36,158 nucleotides of DNA, from contig CBDIHP010000005.1 in assembly GCA_965279195.1 (NCBI GenBank), positions 1-36,158 on the forward strand, written 5' to 3'. The position numbers and the translations under genes were made by a program. The number at the start of each line of letters is the position of its first letter. Position 1 is the stretch's first letter. The stretch is from CBDIHP01 sp965279195 (GTDB lineage Bacteria; Planctomycetota; Planctomycetia; Isosphaerales; Isosphaeraceae). The notes under the pieces are model-generated. The model was given only the letters and a program-made list of their open reading frames with translations, was not told where the DNA came from and did no database searches. Below, one piece after another: positions 1 through 8,605 of this stretch.

Positions 1-2725
1 TCGCGGCCTCGACGAGCTCGGATTGCTCGTGGCCGTGGATGTGGTGCGAGCCGGTGGCCGGGCTGGCGCTGGGGTCGCGACCGGCGTACTTGAACGACTC
101 CCCGGTCAGCTCCAGGAGCCGAGGCTCCACGAACGACCAGCCGCCCATATTATGCGACTCTTCCTGGGCCCAGACGAAGAGATTCGCGTTCTTGTAGCGG
201 GCCAGGGCCGCTTTCAAGGCCTCGGCGGGCCAGGGGTAGAACTGTTCGAGCCGGAGGATCGCCACTTCGGCGGACTTCTCCTCCTCCTCGCGCCTGGCCA
301 GGAGGTCGTAGTAGACCTTGCCGGAGCAGAGCACCACCCGCTTCACCTTCTCCGGGGCGGTCGTCGCGTCGTCGATTACCTCCTGGAAGTGCCCGTTCAC
401 GAGCGACTCCACCGGCGAGACCGCCATCTTGTGGCGGAGCAGGCTCTTCGGGGTCATCACGATCAGGGGCTTGCGGAAGTCCCTGTGGAGCTGGCGGCGG
501 AGCATGTGGAAGAACTGGGCCGGGGTGGTCGGGTAGGCCACCTGGACATTGTCCTCCGCGCAGGCCTGGAGGTAGCGTTCGAGCCGCGCCGAGGAGTGCT
601 CGGGCCCCTGGCCCTCGTAGCCGTGTGGCAGGAGCAGGACCAGGCCGCTCGACCGGCCCCACTTGGTCTCGGCCGAGGTGATGAACTGGTCGATGATCAC
701 CTGGGCGCCGTTGGCGAAGTCGCCGAACTGGGCCTCCCAGATCACCAGGCTTTTGGGGTCGTCGAGCGAGTAGCCGTACTCGAACCCGAGGACGGCGGCC
801 TCGGAGAGCAGGCTGTCGATCGCCAGGAACGGGGCCTGCCCCTCGGCCAGGTGGTTGAGCGGGACGTGCTCGGAGCCGGTCCGGGGGTCGAACAGGGTCG
901 AGTGCCGGTGGCTGAACGTGCCGCGCCTGGAATCCTGCCCGCTGACGCGGACGGCGTGGCCTTCGAGCAGGAGCGTGCCGAAGGCGAGCATCTCGCCGAA
1001 GGCCCAGTCGACGTTGCCCTTCTCGGCCATCGTGCCGATGCGGGCCTGGATGTTCCGGCCGATCTTCGGGTTGATCTCGAAGCCCTCGGGGGCCTTCGAC
1101 GTCACCTCGGTGATCTTCTTCAGCGTCTCGTAGGAGACGCCGGTGGGGACGGGGTCGTGGGAATACCGCTTGGTGAGGCCGGTCCAGTGCGCGGCGAACC
1201 CGCGGCGGTTCCTGTGGCTGCGGGCCGCGTCCGGGTGGTTGTGGACGTGGTCGTAGGCCGACTGCAGGCGGTCGTTGAGGGTCTCGGTGACCGTGTCGGC
1301 CTCGGCCTGGGTCAGCTCGCCGGAGGCGATCAGCTTCTCGATGTACTTCTCGCGGATGCTCTTGCGAGACCGGATGTTCTGGTACATCACCGGCTGGGTG
1401 AACGCCGGCTCGTCGGCCTCGTTGTGGCCGTACTTGCGGTAGCAGACCATGTCGATGACGACGTCGCGCCCGAAGGTCTGGCGGAAGTCGAGGGCCAACT
1501 CGGCGACGTAGACGACGGCCTCGGGGTCGTCGGCGTTGACGTGGAAGATCGGTGCCTCGATCATCTTGGCCACGTCGGTGCAGTACTTGGTCGAGCGGCT
1601 GTCGCCCGGGTTGGTCGTGAATCCGATCTGGTTATTCGCGACGACGTGGACGGTCCCGCCCGTGCGGTAGCCGGGGAGCTGCGACAGGCAGAGCGTCTCG
1701 GCCACGAGGCCCTGGCCGGCGAACGCGGCGTCGCCGTGGATCAGGACCGGCAGGCCGATCTTGCCCTCGGGGTCGTTGGCCCGGTTCTGCTTGGAACGGA
1801 CGCGGCCCTCGACGACCGGGTTGACGGCTTCGAGGTGGCTGGGGTTGGGCGTGAGGGTGACGTGGACCGACTTGCCGTCGGCCGTCATGTGCTCGCCCGA
1901 GTAGCCGAGGTGGTACTTCACGTCGCCGTCGCCGACGTCCTCGGTGAAGCTCCCCTCGAACTCGCTGAAGATCAGCTCATAGGGCTTGTTCAGCGTGTGG
2001 GCGAGGACGTTCAGGCGGCCGCGGTGGGCCATGCCGAACACGATCTCGCGCATGCCGTAGGTCGTCGACCGCTCGACGATGGCGTCGAGGAGCGGGATGA
2101 GCGACTCGCCGCCTTCGAGCGAGAACCGCTTCTGGCCGACGTAGCTGCGGTGGAGGAACGCTTCGAGGAGTTCGGCCTGGCTGAGCTTCCAGAGGATTCG
2201 CTTCTTGGTCCGGGCGTCGAAGGCCGGCGTGTTGCGAGCGGGCTCCATGCGGTCCTGGAGCCACTTCCGGATCGGGATGTTCCGGATGTGCATGTACTCG
2301 ACGCCGATCGTCCCGCAGTAGGTCTGCTGGAGGATCCCGACGAGGTCCTTGAGGGTGGCGAGGGGGGGATCGGTGAGGCGGGTGTGGAAGGTGCGGTCGA
2401 GGTCGGAGTCGGCGAGCCCGAAGGCGGAGAGTTCCAGGAGTTCCCGGGACTCGGTGCGGCAGGCCATGCCGAGCGGGTCGAGGTCGGCGAGGTAGTGGCC
2501 GATCTCCCGGTAGCTGGTGATCAGCCGGGTGACGGCCGCCTGGGCCTCGCTGGCCTCCCCGCTGACCCCCTGCCCGCTGGGGGCGACGCCTTGCTGCGCG
2601 AGCTGGTAACCCTCGAAGAACGCCTGCCAGGTCGCGTCGACCGAGTCGGGATCGTCCTGCCAGCGCTGATAGAAGTCGTCAATCAGCTCGAGATTCCACC
2701 GGTTCGCGACCGTCGAGCGATTCAT
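1..2725 (-). CDS. sucA: 2-oxoglutarate dehydrogenase E1 component (3' end just cut by the window edge)
   Basis: This is the thiamine-diphosphate decarboxylase subunit of the 2-oxoglutarate dehydrogenase complex. It decarboxylates 2-oxoglutarate and passes the succinyl group to the lipoyl arm of E2 in the TCA cycle. The ATG at 2725 opens a frame that stays open to base 1, about 908 codons. The N-terminus MNRSTVANRWNLELIDDFYQ and the following WQDDPDSVDATWQAFFEGY are typical of the E2-docking segment. Near residues 325-350 lie HGDAAFAGQGLVAETL and then ANNQIGFTT, the ThDP/Mg site. The last codons visible read HHIHGHEQSELVEAA, so only a few residues should be missing, since E1 proteins are usually about 930-950 aa. 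The gene lies downstream of a lipoate-ligase-family gene on the same strand, which fits supply of the E2 cofactor. A long open frame on the opposite strand is a codon-bias shadow. Confidence 0.96.
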   Translation of the reverse strand, partial: MNRSTVANRWNLELIDDFYQRWQDDPDSVDATWQAFFEGYQLAQQGVAPSGQGVSGEASEAQAAVTRLITSYREIGHYLADLDPLGMACRTESRELLELSAFGLADSDLDRTFHTRLTDPPLATLKDLVGILQQTYCGTIGVEYMHIRNIPIRKWLQDRMEPARNTPAFDARTKKRILWKLSQAELLEAFLHRSYVGQKRFSLEGGESLIPLLDAIVERSTTYGMREIVFGMAHRGRLNVLAHTLNKPYELIFSEFEGSFTEDVGDGDVKYHLGYSGEHMTADGKSVHVTLTPNPSHLEAVNPVVEGRVRSKQNRANDPEGKIGLPVLIHGDAAFAGQGLVAETLCLSQLPGYRTGGTVHVVANNQIGFTTNPGDSRSTKYCTDVAKMIEAPIFHVNADDPEAVVYVAELALDFRQTFGRDVVIDMVCYRKYGHNEADEPAFTQPVMYQNIRSRKSIREKYIEKLIASGELTQAEADTVTETLNDRLQSAYDHVHNHPDAARSHRNRRGFAAHWTGLTKRYSHDPVPTGVSYETLKKITEVTSKAPEGFEINPKIGRNIQARIGTMAEKGNVDWAFGEMLAFGTLLLEGHAVRVSGQDSRRGTFSHRHSTLFDPRTGSEHVPLNHLAEGQAPFLAIDSLLSEAAVLGFEYGYSLDDPKSLVIWEAQFGDFANGAQVIIDQFITSAETKWGRSSGLVLLLPHGYEGQGPEHSSARLERYLQACAEDNVQVAYPTTPAQFFHMLRRQLHRDFRKPLIVMTPKSLLRHKMAVSPVESLVNGHFQEVIDDATTAPEKVKRVVLCSGKVYYDLLARREEEEKSAEVAILRLEQFYPWPAEALKAALARYKNANLFVWAQEESHNMGGWSFVEPRLLELTGESFKYAGRDPSASPATGSHHIHGHEQSELVEAA

Positions 2726-3017
2726 GGGTAAGAGACCCCGTTCGGGCCGTGCTGCGTTGCAAATCGGCCCTAAGCCATGATGGCGATACGACTCAGTCGT
2801 GTCTTGTGAGTCCACACGCGTGATGTGGGCGACGGGTTCAGCATAACCAAAAACCCAGACCGCCCAAACCCCGATCGAATGCCGTTTTTCCGCCCGGAAA
2901 TGGAGAGAGATCCCGGCGGGGCGATCGTCTCGTTCCGGGGCGCGAAGGCCAACCGTGGCAATCGCCGCGCCCCGAGAGTCCAATCATCCGCGAGTGGGTA
3001 ACCCTCTAAGCATACGG

Positions 3018-3743
3018 CTACAGCCGATTGATCCAAGTGGGGTTGGAAAATTTTTCCAGGCAAAGCTCCCCGACCAGCCCCTCGGGGATGGCAATCCCGG
3101 GCGCGATCGGGTCGTCCGATGCCCAGGCGCGTCGGATCGCCGTCTTCAGTTCGGCATTCCCGATTCCCAGGTTGGTCAGGAAGTCCGAATGAGGTCGGCC
3201 CTCGCGGTACGCGGGCTGGCGGGGGGGCATCCGCAGCAATTCACCGATCCGGTCGAGTGGGAAATCCCTGAGGATCGTCGCGTGGATCATCACCGACTGC
3301 CGCAGCCTGCGCTGGGCGCTGCCGGAAAACTTCCGACCGCCGCGCGTCAAGTCGCCTGACCCCCGGAGGACGACCCCCTCCACAGACTTCGCCAGCTCCT
3401 CGGCAACCCGCCCGAGCACGAACGCCTGGGCGGTGTCCACCGCCTTCAATGCCGGGTCGAAATCGACCGGCAGGACCACCGTGAAGTTCAGCGCCCCCGG
3501 GCCGATCAACACGGTCCCGCCGCCGCTCGATCGCCGCCCGACCGAGACGCCGTCCGCCACGCAACGCTCGATCTGGAGATTTTCCAACAGCTTACATGAC
3601 GCCCCGAGGACCACCGCCTCGTGGTCCAGCTCCCAGAACCGCAGGATCGGACCTGAGCCGGATTCATCCGCCCGGACGAGCAGCGCCTCGTCGAGGGCGA
3701 GGTTCGAGGCGAGGTCGGGGTAGGTCCAGTCGAGGTATCTCAA
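3018..3743 (-). CDS. Lipoate--protein ligase A family protein (BPL/LplA fold)
   Basis: 241 aa, and full length for a short LplA/LipM-type catalytic domain without the C-terminal accessory domain. The protein starts MRYLDWTYPDLASNLALDEA, the family's usual opening. RRSSGGGTVLIGPGALNF at about residues 70-87 is the lipoyl-AMP binding loop. The catalytic-type lysine is probably K137 in GGRKFSG, and a conserved MIHATIL strand follows. The family attaches lipoate or octanoate to the lipoyl domains of 2-oxoacid dehydrogenases or GcvH. I cannot tell from sequence alone whether this is a ligase, an octanoyltransferase (LipM/LipL-like) or an amidotransferase. It reads toward sucA on the same strand with a 292-base gap, which supports a role in lipoylating the 2-oxoglutarate dehydrogenase complex (inference). 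Confidence 0.85.
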   Translation of the reverse strand: MRYLDWTYPDLASNLALDEALLVRADESGSGPILRFWELDHEAVVLGASCKLLENLQIERCVADGVSVGRRSSGGGTVLIGPGALNFTVVLPVDFDPALKAVDTAQAFVLGRVAEELAKSVEGVVLRGSGDLTRGGRKFSGSAQRRLRQSVMIHATILRDFPLDRIGELLRMPPRQPAYREGRPHSDFLTNLGIGNAELKTAIRRAWASDDPIAPGIAIPEGLVGELCLEKFSNPTWINRL

Positions 3744-3883
3744 GGGAAGGGCCGGAGGTCTGGGAATGGGGCACGCGACGCGTGAGAATCATACCGCGCG
3801 GCCCACGCGGGTCGTTGACGACGCACCGCCCTCGGATTCAAAATAGGGTGGTTGCCACGCCAAAACGTCCGGAGCGGAACTCG

Positions 3884-4048
3884 ATGAGCGGCCCGATCAT
3901 TCGCAAGTACGGCTTCCCCAACTTCGACCAGATCTTCGGCAAGCGCGAGCTGGAGCACGGCGTCGAGGAGACCCCATCGTCCCCCGCCGAGGCCGACAAG
4001 AAGCAGGACGAGACGCCGAAAGCCCCCGAGCCCAAGCCCGGGAAATAA
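3884..4048 (+). CDS. Conserved-looking small hypothetical protein (54 aa)
   Basis: A 54-codon ORF with GGAGCGGA shortly upstream of the ATG. The N-terminal half reads MSGPIIRKYGFPNFDQIFGK followed by RELEHG, an aromatic, ordered-looking segment. The second half is a polar tail rich in Pro, Glu and Lys that ends KAPEPKPGK. There is no signal peptide or membrane segment. The upstream gene is divergent and the downstream gene convergent, so this is a stand-alone unit, and a small hairpin follows the stop. The compact first half and disordered second half look like a genuine microprotein rather than a chance ORF. I do not recognise a characterised family and propose no function. Confidence 0.65.
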   Translation: MSGPIIRKYGFPNFDQIFGKRELEHGVEETPSSPAEADKKQDETPKAPEPKPGK

Positions 4049-4061
4049 CTCTTCTCGGAAT

Positions 4062-4080
4062 GCGGCAGTCCGGCTGCCGC
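4062..4080 (+). terminator. Short hairpin after the 54-aa gene
   Basis: GCGGCAG (4062-4068) and CTGCCGC (4074-4080) form a 7-bp stem with a 5-nt loop, followed by TTTCC, 13 bases after the stop codon. A second small inverted repeat, GCATTCC-AA-GGAATGC, lies at 4094-4109. The position between two convergent genes fits a terminator serving either side, though the T-tract is weak. Confidence 0.45.
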
Positions 4081-4174
4081 TTTCCAGAAGGGGGCATTCC
4101 AAGGAATGCGTGATCCGGACGTGCCGCACTCCATCATCCTCGGGGGAGGCGGCAGCCGGACGGAGCACCCCGGG

Positions 4175-4954
4175 TCAGTCGAGCAGTTCCGTCAGGAGGG
4201 CGTCGCGGAGCTTCTGGAGCACGCGGGTCTTCTCGTTGCTGACGGTCTTGGGGGCGACGCCCCACTGCTGCGCGATCTCGGCCGGGGTCTCGCCCTTCAG
4301 GGTGGCGTAGACCAGGGCGGCTTCGCGGGCGTTCAGCGACTGGGTGATGGCTTCTTCCAGTGCCCCGCGCCACGAGTCGGTCGAGTTGTTCGAGTCGGCC
4401 GCGACGTCGATGGTGTCGAGCGGCTGGTAGGTCTTCTCGCGCTGGGCCCGCTTCTTGACCGTGTCGATGGCGCGGAAGAAATCCGGGCCCTCGGCGGTCT
4501 CGCGGCTCAGGACCTCGCGGATCCCGGACTGGCCGACCTCGCCGGCGAGCAGGTCGAACCGGTCGCGGCCGAGGTTCTGGAGCAGGGTCGCGAACACGGC
4601 CTGGGTGCAATCGTCGTGCTGCTGGGGGGAGATCCCCGCCCGGTACCAGGCCCGGCTCAGGTAGCGTTGGAGCTGGTCGAGGCCCGAGGCGATCGACTCG
4701 GAGTCCGGGGCCGTCCGGATGCCCAGCGACACCGGGCCGAACAGCGCATCGACCGAGGTGTCCTCGAGCGCGGCGTCCCAGGCGACCCGGTCGATCGAGG
4801 CCGGTTCGAACGCGGGGGCGCCGGGCCAGTTCCCTTGCTCCACGGGGAGCGCGAGGGGAAGCGACGGAGCAACGCTCAGTAGATTGAGCGTCTCCAGAGC
4901 CTCAATGGCCGGCCGGTAGGCCCTCTGCCGTTTCTTGGAACCGTCTCGGTTCAA
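4175..4954 (-). CDS. Sigma-70/ECF-like regulator with an N-terminal LEPxE-LLS-like motif
   Basis: I place the start at the TTG at 4954, because GGGAGG lies nine bases upstream. The open frame runs further upstream to 5095, but that part has low-complexity Arg/Pro shadow composition. The product is 259 aa. Residues about 207-251 form a sigma region-4-like helix-turn-helix: LNAREAALVYATLKGETPAE, then IAQQWGVAPKTVSNEKTRVL. Residues about 92-178 are helical and resemble a divergent region 2, with DQLQRYLSRAWYRAGISPQQ and DDCTQAVFATLLQNLGRDRF. Residues 17-27, IEALETLNLLS, resemble the LEPLExRxLLS motif that many exported planctomycete proteins carry near the N-terminus; here it is followed by a Pro/Leu-rich linker. 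The role is probably promoter recognition or DNA-binding regulation (inference). It lies 217 bases downstream of the PLP-enzyme gene on the same strand. Confidence 0.7.
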   Translation of the reverse strand: MNRDGSKKRQRAYRPAIEALETLNLLSVAPSLPLALPVEQGNWPGAPAFEPASIDRVAWDAALEDTSVDALFGPVSLGIRTAPDSESIASGLDQLQRYLSRAWYRAGISPQQHDDCTQAVFATLLQNLGRDRFDLLAGEVGQSGIREVLSRETAEGPDFFRAIDTVKKRAQREKTYQPLDTIDVAADSNNSTDSWRGALEEAITQSLNAREAALVYATLKGETPAEIAQQWGVAPKTVSNEKTRVLQKLRDALLTELLD

Positions 4955-5098
4955 CTCTGACGACCTCCCAGGAGTGGGCCGGCCACCTCGCCAGCCCCAT
5001 GGACTCCTAACGCAAGGCGCCGGCCGGCGTGACGCACCTGTCCGCCCGTCCCACGACCGGAACCTATCGCAAACGCCGCTCCTCGGCGAGGGCAATTC

Positions 5099-5128
5099 CT
5101 ACCATTCCCCACACACGAAGAATGGTAG
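5099..5128. repeat. 9-bp inverted repeat between the PLP-enzyme gene and the sigma-like gene
   Basis: CTACCATTC (5099-5107) and GAATGGTAG (5120-5128) are perfect complements around a 12-nt spacer. A TGCATGCATG palindromic run lies just beyond, at 5131-5140. On the minus strand this sits about 45 bases past the PLP-enzyme stop and about 145 bases before the sigma-like start. It could be a weak terminator or an operator. There is no U-tract. Confidence 0.35.
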
Positions 5129-5171
5129 AGTGCATGCATGCTTGGTCAAGGGGCGGCGGTCGCGAAATCCG

Positions 5172-6269
5172 TCACTGGAGCATCCCGCGCCCAAGCAATT
5201 CCCAGGTCGACTCGACGATGCCGCCGCGGTGGCCCAGGACGCGATCGTGGAGGACGAAGGTGAAGTCGGAGTAACCCGGCGTGACCATGACCTTTGCACC
5301 AATCTGAATGGCGGAGTCGGGGGGAATCTCGTAGTTGGCGTGCTCGGCGGAGAGGCCGATCAGCCTCGCGCCGGGGACCTCGGCGATTGTGGGGTCCTGG
5401 CGATATGCGCTGATCGACTTCTGGCCGATGTCGAGGACGATCCGGTTAGGAACCGGGCGGCTGACGACCGTGGCCAGGATGGTCAGGGCGGGCCGATGTC
5501 CGCCGACCCGGCATGCTTCTGTATAGTACCGGCAGGCGAAGATACCACCGCCCGCCTGGATTTCGGTCAGGCCCGGGACGTCGGCGGAGAACTGGTAGGA
5601 GCCGGTCCCGCCGGCCGAGACGATCGGGCAGGGGAGCCCGGCCGCCTTGATGGCGTCCCTCGCCTCGATCAGGATTCCCAGGGCCCGGCCGATGGCCGCT
5701 CGCTTCTCGGCGGGATCCTCGATCATGAGGGTATGGCCCTCGTAACCCATGACCCCGTCGAGACGAAGGCCGGGGGTCTCGTGGATTTCGCGCGCCAGGG
5801 CCACGGCGATCTCCGGGCTTGCGACGCCAGTCCGATGCATGCCGAGGTCGACGTCGACGAGGAGTCCGATTTCCACGCCGAGCTTACGGGCGGCCTCGCC
5901 GAGGGGGGCGATGTGGTCGCGGTGCTCGACGGTCGCCTTCACATTCGCCAGGCGCTGGAGGCCGGCGAGCCGGGCGGCCTTGAGTGGGCCGACGACGAGG
6001 TTGGCGATCAGGATGTCGTCGACCCCGCCGGCGGCCATGACCTCGGCCTCGGAGACCTTCGCGACCGTCACGCCGATCGCCCCGAACCGCTTCAGGCGGT
6101 GGGCGATGGCCGGGCACTTGAAGGCCTTGGCGTGGGGACGCCACTGGACGTTCCGCTCGGCCAGGTGCTGCGCCATCTTCGAGGCGTTGTGCTCGAAGGC
6201 GTCCATGTCGAGGAGAAGGGCGGGAGAGTCGAGCTGGTCGAGGGTCAGGCCGACGGGGCTGATGCGCAT
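5172..6269 (-). CDS. D-threonine aldolase / D-serine dehydratase-like PLP enzyme (alanine racemase N-terminal fold)
   Basis: The start is taken at the ATG at 6269 (MRISPVGLTLDQLDSPALLL), because the extra upstream residues look non-coding. The product is 365 aa, the normal family size. The DSPALLLDMDAFEHN opening and RPHAKAFK, with the likely Schiff-base lysine K48, mark the PLP-binding barrel domain. IGLLVDVDLGMHRTG and SAGGTGSY are the usual barrel strands, the latter for phosphate binding. The C-terminal domain holds SAEHANYE and PGYSDFTFVLHD, where the metal site of D-threonine aldolases lies. The classical HxC(D) metal motif reads YSD here with a later HD pair, so the exact substrate is uncertain. 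Enzymes of this family cleave D-threonine-type 3-hydroxy-D-amino acids to glycine plus aldehyde, or dehydrate D-serine. Confidence 0.85.
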   Translation of the reverse strand: MRISPVGLTLDQLDSPALLLDMDAFEHNASKMAQHLAERNVQWRPHAKAFKCPAIAHRLKRFGAIGVTVAKVSEAEVMAAGGVDDILIANLVVGPLKAARLAGLQRLANVKATVEHRDHIAPLGEAARKLGVEIGLLVDVDLGMHRTGVASPEIAVALAREIHETPGLRLDGVMGYEGHTLMIEDPAEKRAAIGRALGILIEARDAIKAAGLPCPIVSAGGTGSYQFSADVPGLTEIQAGGGIFACRYYTEACRVGGHRPALTILATVVSRPVPNRIVLDIGQKSISAYRQDPTIAEVPGARLIGLSAEHANYEIPPDSAIQIGAKVMVTPGYSDFTFVLHDRVLGHRGGIVESTWELLGRGMLQ

Positions 6270-6387
6270 CGTGGTGGGGCTCTTCGGCGGGCGTAGTCGG
6301 TGGGTCGGGGCGGGCGTCGCGGCCTCCCAGGGTACAACATCCCGGACCGATCGGCATCCCAGCATCCGGCGCATTTCAGGACCGTGC

Positions 6388-7659
6388 TCACACCTGCGAG
6401 GGCATCTCGAACCGCGATGAGTACTCGCGCGAGAGCAGGGCGTCGGCGGCCTTGTCGTCCTTGAAGGTTTCGGTCGGAGCCTGGAAGGTCAACTTCCGCC
6501 CTGTGCGCTGGGCGATGTTGCCGAGGTGGCAGAGGCGGGTGCTCAGGTGCCCGATCTCGATCTCGGCGTTGGGTGCCTTGCGCGACTGGACGCAGTCCAC
6601 GAAGTTCTGGATGTGGGGCCTCATCGGGTCGGTCGGCTTGCCGCTCGCCTTGTCTTCGCCGTCGACGACCCGCCAGCCCTTCTCGTCGATGATCAGCGTG
6701 CCCTTCTCGCCGTCGAAGGCGATCCCGAAGCCCGTGTTCTCCTGGCCGTGGGTGGTCCACATGCGGTGTTCCCAGACCAGGAGCGCGTTCGGGAACTCCC
6801 AGGAGACGACCTGGGTGTCGGGCACCTCCTGGTCGTCGTCGAAGAAGTACTTGCCGCCGCCGGAGGCCACGGTGAGCGGGGCGTCGGCGTTCAGGCCCCA
6901 GCGCGCGATGTCGAGCCCGTGGATCCCGTTGTTGCCGAGTTCACCTGTCCCCCAGTTCCAGAACCAGTGCCAGTTGTAGTGGAACCGGTTGGCCATGAAC
7001 GGCCGGTCGGGGGCGGGGCCCTGCCACATGTCGTAATCGACACCCTTCGGGACGGGCCCCGGCTTGCCCCGGCCGATGTTGACCCGCTTCTGGTGGATCC
7101 ACGCCCGGGCCATCCCGACCTTCCCCAGGGCGCCCGAATGCAGGTGGGCGATCGCCTCCTGGATGTGGGGCGCGCTCCGGCGCTGGGTGCCGGCCTGGAC
7201 GACCCGTTTGTACCTCCGGGCGGCCTCGACCATCCGCCGGCCCTCGACGACGTTGTGGCTGACCGGCTTCTCGGTGTAGACGTCCTTGCCGGCCTGGCAG
7301 GCCATGACGCACATCAGGGCGTGCCAGTGGTCGGGGCTGGACACGGCGACGGCGTCGATCGACTTGTCGTCGAGGAGTTTCCGGAAATCCTTCTCGATCC
7401 GCGGCGCCTTATGGCCCGCGTCCGTGACCACCTTGGTAGCCTTCTCGAACATGGAGTCATCGATGTCGCTGAGCGCGACGATCTCGACCTGCTTGTTCTT
7501 GACGAAGGCCTTCGCCAGGTCCGTCCCTCGCGTCCGCAAGCCGATGATCCCCAGGCGCAGTCGGTCGCTGGGGGGCGTGCTCGGCCCGGCGAGGACCCGG
7601 GGGCTCAACGCCGCGAATCCGACGACTCCGAGGAAGGTCCGGCGATGGCAATCTCGCAT
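6388..7659 (-). CDS. Tat-exported Gfo/Idh/MocA family oxidoreductase
   Basis: The start is at the ATG at 7659 (MRDCHRRTFLGVVGFAALSP), which begins a twin-arginine signal with RRTFLG; GGAG lies about eight bases upstream. The product is 423 aa. Residues 36-45 (LGIIGLRTRG) open the NAD(P)-binding Rossmann fold. AVSSPDHWHA and VYTEKPVSHN (E130-K131-P132) are the classical Gfo/Idh/MocA signatures. The C-terminal domain includes NWHWFWNWGTGELGNNGIHG and the family's conserved DIARW. These proteins oxidise or epimerise sugars, inositols and related polyols, and planctomycetes carry many exported copies. The true substrate cannot be read from the sequence. It is followed on the same strand by the PLP enzyme after 118 bases. 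Confidence 0.9.
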   Translation of the reverse strand: MRDCHRRTFLGVVGFAALSPRVLAGPSTPPSDRLRLGIIGLRTRGTDLAKAFVKNKQVEIVALSDIDDSMFEKATKVVTDAGHKAPRIEKDFRKLLDDKSIDAVAVSSPDHWHALMCVMACQAGKDVYTEKPVSHNVVEGRRMVEAARRYKRVVQAGTQRRSAPHIQEAIAHLHSGALGKVGMARAWIHQKRVNIGRGKPGPVPKGVDYDMWQGPAPDRPFMANRFHYNWHWFWNWGTGELGNNGIHGLDIARWGLNADAPLTVASGGGKYFFDDDQEVPDTQVVSWEFPNALLVWEHRMWTTHGQENTGFGIAFDGEKGTLIIDEKGWRVVDGEDKASGKPTDPMRPHIQNFVDCVQSRKAPNAEIEIGHLSTRLCHLGNIAQRTGRKLTFQAPTETFKDDKAADALLSREYSSRFEMPSQV

Positions 7660-8605
7660 TAGAGGGGCTCCGGTGAGGCGGTGCTGGCCGCCCGGGGTTC
7701 GCCGACCCCGGCGCGACAGTTCCGGCACGAGTGTTCCCGAACCCTCCCCTCGATGCAAGCGTGTTCAGATCGGACACCTGGTTCCGCTGTTCCAACCTTC
7801 CCCGCCAGGTGACGTCCCGCCTTGGTCCGCATATTTTGGTTGCCGTGAGTGCTGGCGAGATTTCAAGCAGGCCTGCCCGCAATTTGGGCGGCCTTGTTTC
7901 CCATTGTTGAAAAAAAACAACACGCAGGACGTTGGTCTGGCAGGGGTCGCTTTTGCGGGTTGGCGCGATCTGAGGGGATCCCTTCGTGAATGATCAGTAA
8001 CGTAGGTTTGTTCATGCGATTTGGATGCGATCGAATCAATCGCCTTTCTCGATCCGCGGAGTTTCCGGGACTTTACAGCGGCGCAAAGGGAATCTCGCCG
8101 CGGTTCCGGGGCGGGACAGGCATAGACCTCGGGTCGAGCCGGAGACTCGTCTGGGGTTCAGGATGGTTCGGTGATCACGAAATCTTTCGGAGATATGACG
8201 GAGCAATTTCTTCGTTACCGCCTTGAAATCGCCGATGAACTAACCAAAATGAACCAGCCCCGGACGGTGGTGGGTCCCGATCTTGCCTGATCGGAGAACT
8301 CATCCTCACCGTTCACCTCCCACCTCTGGCTTATTGAGACTCATTCTCCCCGTCTCGATGGGCTTGTGGTCTCGGTCTCCGAGTTCTGCCTCCGTCACTC
8401 GTCTTTAACACGCACCGATTCCAGGGCCAAGCCGGCTGGTGGGCCCCCGTGTCCGTACGTGTCCGTCATCTTCCCCAATCCGCCCGGCTTCACCGCCTCG
8501 TACCCGAGGCGTCGGTGGATCGCGCTCCGCGTGGTCGATGGATTCGTCATTTCGAGTGACGGGATGTCACGTCGCGTCCCCGGTCCCTGCAAGAGAGATT
8601 GATTC
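7660..8605. other. Long intergenic region (946 bp)
   Basis: This region separates the divergent Gfo/Idh/MocA gene and the small lipoprotein gene, so it should hold promoters in both directions. No ORF in it has convincing composition, a start site or a family resemblance. Visible details are an A8 tract flanked by GTTG/CAAC at 7906-7921, a GCCC/GGGC hairpin just before it, and a Fur-box-like sequence at 8335-8349. I see nothing else that can be named. Confidence 0.6.
8335..8349 (+). promoter_or_regulatory. Possible Fur-box-like operator
   Basis: TGAGACTCATTCTCC matches the 7-1-7 pattern TGAGAATCATTCTCA at 13 of 15 positions by eye. It lies about 260 bases upstream of the small lipoprotein and DUF1559 genes. 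The two half-sites are complementary at five of seven positions. One site found by eye in high-GC DNA is weak evidence, so this is only a candidate. Confidence 0.25.

Noticed and set aside
23..2731. A 902-codon open frame on the plus strand opposite sucA
   Set aside because: It is low-complexity Val/Gly/Leu/Asp/Arg sequence without family resemblance, produced by codon bias of the minus-strand gene, whose translation is clearly E1.
7990..8226. A 78-codon frame in the long gap before the lipoprotein gene
   Set aside because: Atypical composition, no Shine-Dalgarno and no recognisable motif.
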